Shown here: one piece after another, positions 1 through 12,700 of the stretch
Layout of the letters: each line of letters opens with the position of its first letter
Numbering within the stretch: position 1 is the stretch's first letter
Source: Parus major
Lineage: Eukaryota > Chordata > Aves > Passeriformes > Paridae
Assembly (NCBI RefSeq): GCF_001522545.3
Contig: NC_031799.1
Span: forward strand, 48,496,096-48,560,095
Direction of reading: 5' to 3'
Length of the DNA stretch: 64,000 nt
Notes under the pieces: generated by a model
Databases searched by the model: none
What the model was told of the DNA's origin: nothing
The model's input: only the letters and a program-made list of their open reading frames with translations
Translations under genes and position numbers: made by a program

Positions 1-2325
1 CATGATAACTTTATGAAGTTTTTCCACATTTTTCTGTTCCTCTCAACCTATAGCCATGTAATTCACAGTTTATAAAATTTACTTTCTTATTAACCTAATC
101 AATAGATTATCTTTCTTTCATTTGCATCAGTGCATCTGAGGAAGAAAATATCACACAATGCATACACTTTAAAAGCCATGAAAATAAGAGTCCAATATCT
201 CCAAAACTGGAACTCATATTTTGTTTTCACTTACTATTAAAGCAACATGCAAACAAAGAAAAATAAAAACCAAAAAGAAACACACAAAAAACCCCAACCA
301 TTACTAGATCATCCTCTCTTTTCTGTTTTAGTGTGGAAATTTTCTGATTTCCGTTATAAAGTGTGGAAGAAAAAAAGTAATACAAAGTACAAAAACACTA
401 CCAGATCTCACAAACATTTAATTTTCTAAATATATTTTTTTTTGAGATCCAGGACTGAAAAAATAATAAAATGTCAAATGTGAACTAGAATTACAAATTA
501 AAATTCATGCAGGGTAAATTCCTCTATATAAGTTGAAACACTTCATTGAAAACAAAGTTACATGGTTGAAACACTTGATGATGTCAAAAGACATATGTGG
601 ACTGAAAATGGATTATCTGACTTAAAATATATCATGATATGTCAGCAATTAAAAAAAAATCCTAACATTTATTTGAATAGGAAATGTCTTCTCAGTGATT
701 GTATAAGAACTTCTGGTATTCAAATACTGCAGATTCTTTACCTGAAGCTAGCCATGTAGTATTTTCCCCTTCTGCAAAACAAAATTATAATAGCTTCTGC
801 TGAAGATGTGTGTTTAAGAAGAAATATTGTCAACAATATCAGGAATTCAAACATTATACTTATGGCAAAACCATAAAATGTTATACAGAATGTTGTTGTA
901 TAATTCTGAAGTGTATCATTCAAGAATGCCTCCAAATATATCATATTCCAGGAGTTCACTGTCAGTTACATCCCCTTTCTACTCTAATTCTAAAAACTTT
1001 ACTTCCTGCTCTCTGGTAATGTCTCAAAGCCTATCCAAACAATAGTGGTTACATATCCACTAGAAGGAAATGAAGCTCAATGTTGCCACTTACAGTGTAG
1101 TTTACTTCATCTGTTGAAAGTCCTATAATATTATCACTGGTACAGTGTAATGATGCAGTACCTCAGACATAAACTGGTCCATTAACTTTCAAATGATCTA
1201 AAATCGGAGGGCTAGGCATGGCATCTTATTTTAGATCCAGTCTTTCTGGATTTTGCAATGTTGCTGTCTATCTGTGGGATGTAAAGGGATGTATATAGGA
1301 CTTTTTCCTGTAAAGTCCCCTATACACACAGAAAAAGTGAAAACTGCAACTAATTTGGGAAAATTAGGTCAGACAATGCCACACCAAGCATCTTGGTACT
1401 AATCTGTAGGATTTAAAGCAGCAAGGACATAAAGTCTAAGATCACAGTGAGTCACACACAGACATTATAATATTCTTAATTCCAATTTTACAGAAAATAA
1501 AACACAGGAACATGAGAGTACAAGCATAAAAAATTTCTTATGGGGTTGCTTAAAGCCAGTTGTTGGTGAAACAGGATTTTTATTATAAAAGAAGAAATGT
1601 ATCTTTGTCATTTGCTAATTCAGCAGCTCCCTTTTTCATTAAATGGGACTGTACTAACCAGGAATTAAGCGACAAAGTGCACACACACCCCAACCCATAA
1701 TCTGAAAAATTATCAGATTTTAATTTAAACAATTTAAAGAAGGATTACTAGGGACAGATCTCTCTGTTCACTTTCTCATATGTGAAATGAGAAGGATTGT
1801 ACCTATCCTTAAGTCTACTGATGAGCAGAACCCTGGTGCTGGGTTTGAACCTGCTTGCTTTCCTTTCTTTCTTCTTTTCCTCTACTCTTCTCTGCTGTTG
1901 CTTGATGCAGACCCCATACTTACCTTTAAAGCTTACACTGATTTTTGAGGAGGGTTTTAAGACCCTATCTGTGTTTAAAAAAATAGGCTCTTAACCCAGA
2001 ACCCCTATTTGGAGTAGTATCATCAAAGACGAAAGTATTGCTGTTAGTCCTGGCCTGTCATGGGAGGGGTGGGAGGTTTTTTTCTGCTGGGAATGAAAAT
2101 AGAGGTTCCAGATAGGCATTAGCTTGGAAATCCCACCCAGAGCCAGACCATCAAGAACTAGAAGCTTCCCATAGTGGGATATAGAATTATCATGTCTGAA
2201 GGGGAGTGCAAAATCATACATTGCCACCTCAGAGCCATAAAAGTGTTTTGATCCCTGAATTTCATGGGACCATTCATTTAACACAGAGGAATTAGAGACT
2301 GACAATCATGTCCATCTGATTTTCA
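1..2325. other. unique AT-rich DNA, no gene seen
   Basis: No recognisable exon, RNA gene or transposon was found. Short A- or T-rich runs occur. The longest frame (1991-2305, minus, about 104 codons) has no motif I recognise and no supporting context, so I read it as chance. Confidence 0.6.
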
Positions 2326-3465
2326 TAGAAATATAAAATTGTAGAAGCATAAAATAGCTTGAGTTGGAAGGGACACACAGAGATAACCAAATCCAACTCT
2401 TAGACCTGCGTAGGACAACTACAAGAGTCACACTATGCCATACAATGTGATAGCATTGTCCTAATTCTTCCTGAACTCAGTCTACTCATGCTGTGACCAC
2501 TTCCCTGGGGAGCCAGTTCCAGTGCCCAAACACCCTCTGAGAGAAGAACCTTTTTCTAGTATCCAGCATGAATCTCCAAGCACAGCTTCAGGCAATTTCT
2601 TCATATGCTGGCACTGGTCACCACAGAGAAGAGAATAATACCTGCCCTACTGTTACTCTTTGGATGTTGAAGACCATGCTGAACTCAGTCTCCTCTCCTC
2701 CAGGCTGAACAGACCAAGTGACCTCAGCCACTCCTCCAAAGGCTTCCTCTCAAGGCCCTTCACTATCTTTGTTGCCCCGCATTGGCTGTTCTCTAAGATC
2801 TTAATGTCTTGTACTGTGGCACCCAGAATTGCCCCAGCACTGGAGGTGAGGCTGCCCCAGCTCAGAGCAGAGCAGGACAATCCCTCCCTTGCCCGGCTGT
2901 GATGCTGTGCCTGATGCACCCCAGGACACCGGGGCCCTCCTGCCTGCCAGGGCACTGCTGATTCGTGTTCAACTTGCTACTGAACAGGGCTCCCAGGTCC
3001 CTTTCCACAAGGCTGCTCTCCAGTCTCGTTCCACTGTCTGAACACACAGCTACGATTGCCTGTCACAGATGCAGAATCCACCATTTGTCTTTGTAAACAT
3101 CATACGGTTGCTGATTGTGCAGCACTCTGATTTTTCCAGAAGGCTACTGTAAGAGATGGCATGAAAAGCTTAGTTGCAATCCAAAAGGTTTACATTGACT
3201 GTCTTCTCTTCTTTGTCTAGCTGGGCTACCTGGTCATAGAAGAAAATTGAATTTCACAAGTTGCATTTTCCCCTCATGAAGTCAAACTGGCTGCAGCCAC
3301 TTGCTGTGAGCAATCATTTTTGCTAACAGCTCCTACCTAACTAACCTTTGGGCATGGCTGGGCAAGCCTTCCAAGTTTAGTCCTTGTGTCTTTGGATGCA
3401 CTTCAGCCGGCATGACTGTGAGTCACTGTATTGCTCTGGCACAAGCAGGGACCTCTGCATTGCAA
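2326..3465 (-). mobile_element. CR1 LINE fragment, antisense, 5'-truncated
   Basis: Read on the minus strand this matches the 3' part of an avian CR1 non-LTR retrotransposon. The low-coordinate end carries the family's 3' terminus, with the AGTTGGAAGGGAC-type block near 2357 and degenerate ATTCTATG-like units at about 2326-2350. The body includes the conserved CR1 block GGAGTGGCTGAGGTCACTTG (minus), with CTGTTCAGCCTGGAGGAG just after it, and the CATCAGGCACAGCATCACAG block. Upstream of these, around 3200-3460, sequence resembling the end of the CR1 reverse-transcriptase ORF is present but broken by stops and a probable internal deletion. Most genomic CR1 copies are 5'-truncated like this one. 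Minus-strand frames at 2653-2955 and 2862-3047 are decayed remnants of that ORF, not host genes. The 5' limit is approximate. It is the same CR1 type as the copy at 41612-42232, in opposite orientation. Confidence 0.9.
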
Positions 3466-6400
3466 AAGTCTATATGGCCTTTCCTGAACTATCTTTTCTT
3501 TACTGGAATTTATTGTGTTTAAAATAATGAACAGTAATGATTTCTTGTGTAGGTATAGCTGTTAGTTTCATGCAAAATATTTCGCTAGGTTACATAATGA
3601 TGTATATTTGATATAATGTTGTAAACATACCTCAATATAACTATTGTGAAGTGGAAACTCTGAGAATTCAAAAGGTCAGACTCCAAAACAAGTATTGTGG
3701 GTTTACCACTCTGACACAATTTTACTTTACATATTTTACTCTTACGCTTCTAAGGGGTATGCTGCTGCAACAAATGCAGTTGTTTAGGGAAACTCAAGGG
3801 AGAGGGGATATAATGGTGAGTAGTAAAAGAATTTCTTCTCAGAGGACAAAATTAAAAGCCCATTGAACTTTCTGGACTCCAAAAACATGGCATCCCTCAT
3901 ACTAAATCTGTAACAGAAGGTTGTTTGTATATTTCCTGGAATGTAGTAATGCTGTTACTTTCCATGAATGGCATAGCTTGCTTAACATGACCTCTTTCAA
4001 TCTTTTTAACTCCAGTAGAATGGAACCATACTCATTTGCACAATTTGATGGCAAGTCTCTATAAGTTTTACTTCCAGTAAAAAGCTTGAGGAAAAGAGGT
4101 GGCTGGGTCTCTCTTCCCTATCATTTTGAAGAGTTGTCTCTGAGAAAAGTTTGAGATGCAGAGGCCCAGATTAGGACTGGTTGTAGTACAGGAAGACCAT
4201 TATAAATGTTACACAATCATAATTCAAACAGACTAAAAAGACAACAGCAGCAAAAAAGTTACACGCATTGTGATGTGTGCATATGTGTGTGAGTCTATAT
4301 GCATCTTTATATATACATAGACAGAATAATCAATCTTCCAAAAGATTATTAGATTGCATGATGTTTTCAATAAGGTAGTCACAAGCAGTCAATTCTTTCT
4401 TATAAGCTAGACAAGTGCAGTTATACCAGTAATTTGAGATTCCTTATATATGTATCACTGGGAAGTGAAAAAGAAATCATCCTTTTACCCTCTTCCCCAT
4501 TTTCAGAAGTTATTCCATTAGGCAACTCAATTTTCAAAATGAGCCATCATTTTGCTGTGGGATGTTCACTGAGCATTTCTGCTGTCATGCAGAATCACAG
4601 CTATATAGGGTGAAGTAAAAGCAGAAATTATATTTTGACCCCATAGAGGGTTTTTTTCGTTCAACATCACATAAGTCATGAATGGTGCTTTAAAGAAGTT
4701 AAAGAAATAGCTGCTGTAAAGCTCAGTGGAGTGTTGAATGCCACATGCTTGAAAAGAGCTCAATGTCATTTAGTGCACTGTCACACAACCTAAATAAGAA
4801 AGAGGAGAAAAACGTTATTTAAACAGCCTCTAAGCTTATTTATATGTGTTTCACTGAACCTCTGGGCTTCCAATGGACCACAATCAGCTGATACACAATA
4901 AAAACATTAAGGCTAACTTCACAGATTCAGTCTCAGAGTATTTATGGCTTCAAGTGTTTAAATTACCACCAACTTATTCTCCTTTTTTTGTTGTATGACT
5001 TTTCAGGTAGCAGAATAGCTGTTCTCAAAGTGATTCACGTATATTTATTCAGAAGCTGCTTCTAAACTTTTTTTGAGCTTATTATATCTACATTTGACTG
5101 TTCCTTGCTTAGAGTATGTCTCTTTTGTCCATGACTAGAGGAATGGCTTAAGATTGGGAAGTATGATCTTTTTATTGCCTCTTAGTTTTCCTTTTTGGCT
5201 TTATTTCTCATGTTGTGTGTGGCCTGAATTAAAAGAATCTTTATGGTGATATGAAAAAATGCAGGAAAAAGCATTTTATGGTATTTAAATCCTATCTATG
5301 TCTGGATGCTTCACTTCCCCAACACTTTCACAATACACTTAGAAGACTGAGAAATGCTAATATACTCATTGAATACATAGAAAGCTTAAAAAAAAATAGA
5401 AGACCAAATCCAAAATGCTAATTAAGGTGTCATGATTTTTGTTTACAATTAATAAAAAAACTTAGTATTTGATCAATCAGTGTATGCACTTCATCAAGAA
5501 AATCAAAAATACCTGGAGCTGTTATGTCTTAACCTGCCCATTTAGAAATAAGACATATTTGTCTTCTGAAAGTAAACCAACTGGTTTTTCATTACTACTG
5601 TGCTGAATGTAAAGAATAATTTTAAACTGAAACCAAAATCCTTTCTAAGAAAATTTCTAGATAGAAACTATTTCTAAATAAGAATATATAATGTACAGGA
5701 CATTTCATATTAATGGAAAGTAAATAACTTCTGTAAATTGGAGATAGAAAAATTTCAGAAGACCAGTAAGTAAAGGTGATGGGAAGGAATTTCTAAGAGT
5801 TCTGCACCTGCATTTTAATAAAAGACAAACTAAAATTGAAAAGTTTCTTCAGAAAGTAACCTTCCTGCTGAAGGACATGTCATCAAATTAGCTTGATTTT
5901 GTATGCTGGGTAACAAGTATGCTTTTGTGTCTCTATGCTGTAATTCAAATGACTGTGACTTAAATTAGGTAGCCATATATAGCACTTTTTTGTGAAGGAA
6001 AAATAAACAAATGAACTCTTACCAAGGTTTATATCTGAAATCAATCCTCTCAATTTAACTAACATTGAAAGAAGAACTGATTTTGCAAATTTCTTTCAGA
6101 AGCATAATTGTATTCTTCATGTATATTTTACTAGTCTAGGTTCAGAAGCAAGGTATTTTTTTCAGACATAATACTTCTACTAATGTGGCTCTTACTGTGC
6201 TCAAATTAATAAAAACTTGGAATTCAGAATTCTAAGAGATGCCTGCATGTATTTTGCTGGAGTGTTGCTCATTTCCATCTGCATTTGCTCAGTTTTCTAT
6301 CCAAGTATTAATTTAGACTTTACACCTAATGATAGCCAGTGAGTCTGCTGATAAGCAAATTCTGGCAATTTGGCTACTCGTAATTGTTGAGGCAGGACCA

Positions 6401-8139
6401 GATTGTGCAATATTCTGAGAAATCTCCTCCCACAAGGAAAGAACAAGTCTTGGGGATTAACAGTGAGCATTGGATTGACATCTAGGCAGCACAAAGGCAA
6501 ATATAGATGATGATCACAGAGCTAGGAGAGACGTAACTGCTCTTCATAGAGCACCTTCTTCACAGCCAAGAAGCCAAGGGACAGTTGGCCCTGAGAGATG
6601 TCAGCTTGGAGCACACTGAGGTGATGTTGTAGATGTCTTCAGAGAGGGCTGACCAAGTCTTTGGAGCAGATAGCACCTTGTCACTGTGTCATGCACAGAC
6701 GTGGAAGGCCTTTTCAGATAGCTACTGTTGTCACTAGGCAGACAGCTGGGCTGCAGTCTGAACTGAGCTTTTGTGACAGGTGTTCATAGAAAGCTGAACT
6801 GGTTACACAAAGTGTAGAAACTGGGAGAATAGGTAGAAATAGAGACAGGATTTTTTTCAGGGCACAAGAAGATGGCCTTGTTATATCAAGCACAGAATAT
6901 GTGCAAAGCTGCTGATAGCATTTCCTCACCATGGGGCTGGAGAAGTACCCCAGCAAAATGACCCAGCTCTATCACGTAAGAAATATAGAAGGTGTGAGGA
7001 TGAGCTTGTACCTGAGGTGAGCAATGCATGCAAAGATATGCCATCTGTGAATGCACTTGTGTTCCTGAATGACGCCCTTCAATATGTCTAGACTTTATAG
7101 AGTGGGAAGTCCTGCAGGTCATCAGCTTCATCTAGGGATGAAGAAGTCTTGACTTTCTCAGGTCATCTTAGAAATACTTAATAGGATGTGGAATACTCAC
7201 TTACTTTCCCTGCTTTACCCAGATGATGAACAGGAGAGTAGAAAACCCACAGATCTTTCCTAGCATCTTCCACAAGAGCTCACTTGATTTCTGAAGCTTT
7301 TCTACTGATCTCATTTTATAATCACTTGATCTATCTCACTTGACACTCAACTCAGCTCATCAGGGGATCAGAGACCTTGTGACAGTCTCCATCAAAATAA
7401 GAATTCTTTTAAATTCTAATCAAAGCTAAGACATATTGAACCTTCCCTCACTTATCACTCATAAGAAAAAAGGATTAGCAGCATTTAGTCTCCAGGGTGA
7501 CTGAACCATAATTTTTTCACAAGCTATGAACTCTGAAAGGAAGAGAAGAAGCAAAAGGATTTTGACTGCAATAGGTAATTTCAAAAAATGGGAACAAAAA
7601 TTAAGAGTTTCTACTTGTAAATCAGAGTATTTTAAACACCAGGAATAATAACTAAAAAGAATTTGTTAAAAGGCTTAATCAATTATTCTCCAATAAGATA
7701 AGAGTTGACAAGACCTGAATATTTAAGGTTTTAAAATTAATAACTGCTCATGTTTGATTTGCTTAGGATTGCATTTATAATTTAAAATTAATTTTCCCAG
7801 TTATAGGAACAATTTACATGATGAGCTCTGAATCTATGCAAATGTTATGTTTTATATAACCTGCTAGATAATTTCTCAGCTAACTAGAGATTTTGGAAGT
7901 ACATTCTGCAAATTTCAAATACAACTTCTAAACTAAAATTTTAAAAAAATTTCTGTACTACTGGAGAAAAGACATATTTGAGATGATCTCCTGAGTTCTA
8001 TTTAGATTTAATTCATAGCATTCACCACTTATTTCCAGAGTGATTTATGTTTATTTAACTACATTCATTAAAGTGTGTAGGTTTACTCTGTGTTTGCACT
8101 TATTTCAGAGTGATGTGTCCTAGTGAGCAAGTTGTAAGA
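3466..8139. other. unique AT-rich DNA, no gene seen
   Basis: About 4.7 kb with no supported gene. A TG/TA-rich patch lies near 4262-4320. The part at about 6500-7140 is less AT-rich than its surroundings and carries overlapping minus-strand frames (6714-6956 and 6886-7131) in two reading frames. I could not match these to a protein family; it may be an old pseudogene or transposon, or chance. The remainder is AT-rich with short homopolymer runs. Confidence 0.55.
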
Positions 8140-9722
8140 GGATAGCAGTCTACTCCAACTTCCACTTTTCTGCTATAGAAAACCTGAGTTCAATTTAAAG
8201 AGGACATTGAGATGCTGAAGTATGTCAAGTTGTCATATCTTGGCCCTGGCCAGACGCCAGGCACCCACCAAAGCTACTCACTCATTCCCTTCTGCAGCTA
8301 GACTGAGGAGACAAAATTTAACAAAGGGTTCCTGGCTTGAAATTAAGGGACAGGAGAGAGATCACTCACCAAACACCATCATGAGTGAAACAGGCTCAAC
8401 TTATTTACAATGGTGTGAATTTTTGATCAACAAAATCAGAGCAGGATAATGATATGTAAAATGAGCTCTTAAAAATATCTCCCCCTCACCCATCCCACAT
8501 TCCAGCTCTACCTCCTACTCTAGTGGTGCGAGGGAACAGGGAATGGGGGTTACGGTCAGTTCATCACCTGAGCCTGCTCCAGCTGCTCAGGGAGAGGATT
8601 CACTCCCCTGCTGCTCCCTGGGGTCCCTCCCACAAGAAACAGTTTTCCATGAGCTTCTCTGGTGCAGCTCCATCTCATAAGCACCAGCTCCCTGTGACCT
8701 GCTGCACGTGAATCCTTTCCATGGGCATCAGCCCCCTCAAACTGCTGCAGTGTGGGTCACTCTTCCACGGGGTGCAGTCCATCAAGGATGGGCTGCTCCA
8801 GCCTGGGAGCAGGGCCCCTCTCTCCACCAGTGTCCCATGGGGACGCAGCCTCTTCCAGGCATCCATCTGCTCCACTGTGGGGCTCCTCCATGGGCTGCAG
8901 GTGGATCTCTGCATCCCCCATGGGCTGCAGGGCGCAGCTGCTTCACCATGGGCTGCACCAGGGGCTGCAGGGGAATCTCTGCTCCCATGCCTGGAGCACC
9001 TCCTGCCCCTCCTTCTTCACTGACCTTGGTGCCTGCATAGTGATTCATCTCACATGTTCTCACTCCTCTCTTCTTTTATCCAAATTAAAACTGCCCACAA
9101 CCTTTGATTTCTTTTTAAATATGTTTTCACAATGGTGTTACCACCATCTTTAATTGGCCCAGACCTGGCCAGCAGCATGCCCATCTTCAGAGCCATCAGG
9201 GATTGACTCTTCTGCTTCTCACAGAAGCCTCCTCTATGAACCCCCATCACCAAAACCAGGTCATGCAAATCTAATACAGAGTTGAAAGGCAACAAGGCTC
9301 ATGAAAGGACAAGAAAACGTATCTCATGAAAAATGGCTGAGGGAGCTGGGGTTGTTTAGTCTCCAGAAGAGGAAGCTCGGGGTCACCCCATCACCCTCCA
9401 GAGCTCCTGAAAGGAGGGTGAAGTGAGATGGGGTCGGTCCCTCCTGCCATGCCTGCAGTGAGGGGACAGGAGGAAATGCCTTAATCTGAGACACAGGACA
9501 TTCAGATTAGATGTTAGAAAATAATTTTTTCACTGTCAAGGTGGTCAGGCATTGGAATATTTTTCCCTGGAGAGTGGTGGAGTCCCTATACCTGAAGGTG
9601 CTTGTGGCATCTGGATATGGCACAGGTGATGTTGTTTAGTGATATCAGTGGCAATATCAGGTGGATGGGTATACTAGGTAACCTTAAATGTCTCTCCCAA
9701 CTTTGGTAATTCTGTGAATCTA
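8140..9722 (+). mobile_element. CR1 LINE fragment, sense, split by an LTR
   Basis: Two CR1 pieces flank an LTR. The left piece (about 8140-8230) ends with GACATTGAGATGCTGAAGTA followed by TGTCA. The right piece (9279-9722) resumes with AAAGGCAACAAGGCTCATG and continues through GCTGAGGGAGCTGGGGTTGT to the CR1 3' end, where TCTCTCCCAACTTTGGTAAT leads into a degenerate ATTCTGTGA tail. In the CR1 consensus as I recall it these two stretches are contiguous, so one copy was interrupted by the LTR at 8231-9278. The copy is 5'-truncated and diverged, with no open reading frame. The left boundary is approximate because that end is poorly conserved. Confidence 0.85.
8231..9278 (+). mobile_element. endogenous retrovirus solo LTR (about 1.05 kb)
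   Basis: The element begins TGTCATATCTTGGCCCTGGC and ends TCTAATACA, so it has TG...CA ends. Its centre (8500-9030) is GC-rich and built of diverged modules resembling CTGCTCCA...GTGGG and GGGCTGCAGGTGGATCTCTG. I remember this layout from a common avian LTR family; I do not give a database name. The flanking 4-mers AAGT (8227-8230) and GAGT (9279-9282) could be an eroded 4-bp target duplication. No gag, pol or env sequence is attached, so it is a solo LTR left by recombination. The overlapping frames in this region come from the GC-rich modules and are not host proteins. A second copy lies at 42789-43878 on the minus strand. Confidence 0.85.
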
Positions 9723-12700
9723 TATAGCAAAGTTTATGCTATCATTGAACACACACCTTCCAGCCCTTTCAGTGACCATCTTGTTTTGCTGGTTACCTCT
9801 GTTTTTGAACATTCTAAGATTTGAGCTCTGTGACCTTAGACAGTGAATGATACCAAGCAGATACATAGAGAAGGAAATACATGCTGTGCTGTGACTGGAT
9901 AGCAGGTGCCCATCAAGCCACTCCATCACTCCCCTTCTCAGAAGCATGAGGAGGGGAGAAAATAAGATGAAATAAAACACAATCACTTAATCCTTGCTCG
10001 TGTGAACAACTAAATTATAAGCTTTTAGGCTAAGATAGTTAGCAAGGTATAGTGTGGGTTTTTCCCTTTCAAATATAAACTTACCGAAATTGAAGAATAA
10101 GACTTTATTTCTAAGCTCCTTAATCACTTTTTAAATACCTTGAATAAAAGCCATAAAATGTATAGTAGGATTCATTCATAAACACGGGCTATGTATTAAA
10201 TATGTAATTAATAAGCTGCCAGATATAAACAGTAGGTTTTTTTGGCTATGTGGGAGATAATAAATCATGTTGACATTCCTGTGTTCAACCTATACATTCT
10301 GCTGTATATGATGCCTTCTGAACTGGCTATTTGCTGCAGTGTGTACGTGACTTCTTAAGGCAGTAAGTGCTGGATCGTGTACTGGGGGGAACCCAGAAAC
10401 TTTTCAATGCAGTATTTTTTGCCTTTTTCTTGCAGTCGGGCATTACAAGGATTTCTGAAGAGCAAATAGCATAAAATCAAATTATTTTCCCTTTAATGAA
10501 ATAAACCAAACAGAATTTTCCCTTTAATGAAATAGAGTCACTTTTGTGGCAGTAAGGAGACCCATTTGTTACTGACTTACACACAAAATCTTGGGGAGGT
10601 GCCAACCTATTAGCATAATCAATTAGTTTTCCCACTAATATTCAGTGTTCTTTATCTTTATCCATAGATCATCCATCAAGATAATGATTGTTATTCAGGT
10701 GCATTTTTTTATTAGTGTAATATAAATGTCAGTCTCTCAGATGCATGTGAATATTCTGAATGGTATCTTTAAGAGTTTTTACAAGAGTAGTTCATGGTAC
10801 ACATATTTAAGGGTTTCTAGATTTTTTCAGTGTTCCAGTAAATCCTAATTACATAGGAAGGGTGAAAAACATACATATACATGCTCCAAACTCACTGCAT
10901 TTCTAAGTGCCTCTTATCACAGTTATTATTGTGTAATAATTTTATATGCTTGAAATTTCCTATTTTCCAGTTACAAAACTCGGCAGGATTCATTAAGATA
11001 CAAGTTATGGAATAATGTTCATTTGTTGTTCGTATTTGTCTGCAGGAGAGAAAATTATATTATCCCAAAATTATTTTGGGTAACTAGGTAGTTTTGCAGA
11101 AATTTGCAGCATTTGGGTGAAAGACTTGAAAACTAACTATAATAGTAGAAACAAATGAGAGGTATGTGAAAGTTATAGTAATTTAAAAAGTGATTCAGCT
11201 TTCCTTTCTGTAGGAGAAGCAAATCAAGATAAAATCTATTCCTACTTTTCAAGTAGAAACCAAACTTCTCGGTATCTGCTGTCAGGTGTAAAGCTCATGG
11301 TGATGATCAGAATATGTTACCCAGATTTTGTTACTTTTTTTTCAAAACTTGCAGATGTGATGGTGTATATTTGTCTGACTCTAGTTTTGTTGCAGCTCCT
11401 TTTGGGTCTACACCGTAGAGCTATATAGGATTTCAAGTTTTTAAGTATGATTTTCAAATGTGGTACCTGTGAAACAACCCAAAATTCTAAAGTGATATGA
11501 CAGTTACATTTGTTATATTTTCCCCAAAACAAATGGGACATAACAGTGGAGACCCATGCACAATCTAAGACTATTTTTTCACTCTTTCATTTGAATTATT
11601 TTGATTGAAGGATAGTTTCCTTTAAGTAACTGGATTTCCTGAATATCTCATGCTACTGTTGTACATTGTAGTCCAATGTATAGTAGCAATAGTTATACTA
11701 AAATCTTGTAATTTGTTGTGAAGTATGTTTGACATGTTCATTCCTAAAACCTTTGTTTTGTAGCTAGATTTTAATCCTTGACTACAACATACCTTGTCTA
11801 TGTTTGTTCTGTGCCCCTCTAGCTACAATTTCCCTTTTTACTAATGCTTCCCCCTAAGTACAGTGTTTGAAATCAAAGTAGAAATGCGATAAGGAAGAAG
11901 GTCAGACATGACAAAGGGATGTAAAGTTGTAAGACTATTTTCAGAACACTGTATGAACTCACACTGCTATGTGGGGTAAACTTGAATAGATAGTTTGCCT
12001 TTATTTATAAGCACCTGTTTTGACTTTTTCTCTTTACTGAAAAATTTAGTTACACTAACTTACATGAACTTCAATTCCATAAATTGAAAACTTGGTTTAG
12101 ATTTTCCTTTCTTCCAAGACCTCGAGTTATCTCCCAGGATGACATCATCAGAAGAAGTGGTCAGTCTGACATATTTCCCAATCACACCTCCTTAGCAATC
12201 TAAATGCATTTGAAAGAACTACATCATAATTTTGCTGTTCTACAGCTATTGGTAACCTTTACATTGCTCTGATAGGCACCTTTTCTATGGATATGTGAGC
12301 ATAGGCACATCTGTCACTTAATGCCCTTATTTTTTCAGTTACTCATTCCTGAACATCAGCTCCTTGACTCATATAAAACCCTGTATCTTGTACACAGACT
12401 TCTTGAGTTGTTGCTGCTAGATATTGAATAACTGATAGAGAGTAAGATTAATGAGTTCACCAAGAATAGTGTCATTCTTCTTCCTTAGGCATGTTGAGGA
12501 AAATCTCCCACTGCTTTCAGTTGTTGGAAAATTGAAAGTTAAATTCCTTATGAAAATTAGATTCTGTATAGAAAATGTAATGAAAGTGATATTGTGTGGG
12601 TTTTATTGTTCCTTGATGTACTTTTATTTCAGGTCTCAACTCTAGAAACTTTGATGGGCTTGGAAGTAGAGTCTAGCTAAAGAGGTCTTATGATTGACAT

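Noticed and set aside
1991..2305. 104-codon minus-strand frame resembling a receptor N-terminus
   Set aside because: Apart from an Asn/Ser-rich start there is no seven-helix pattern or family motif.
6714..7131. Olfactory-receptor pseudogene
   Set aside because: I looked for the DRY-type and NPxxY-type motifs in the minus-strand frames and found none.
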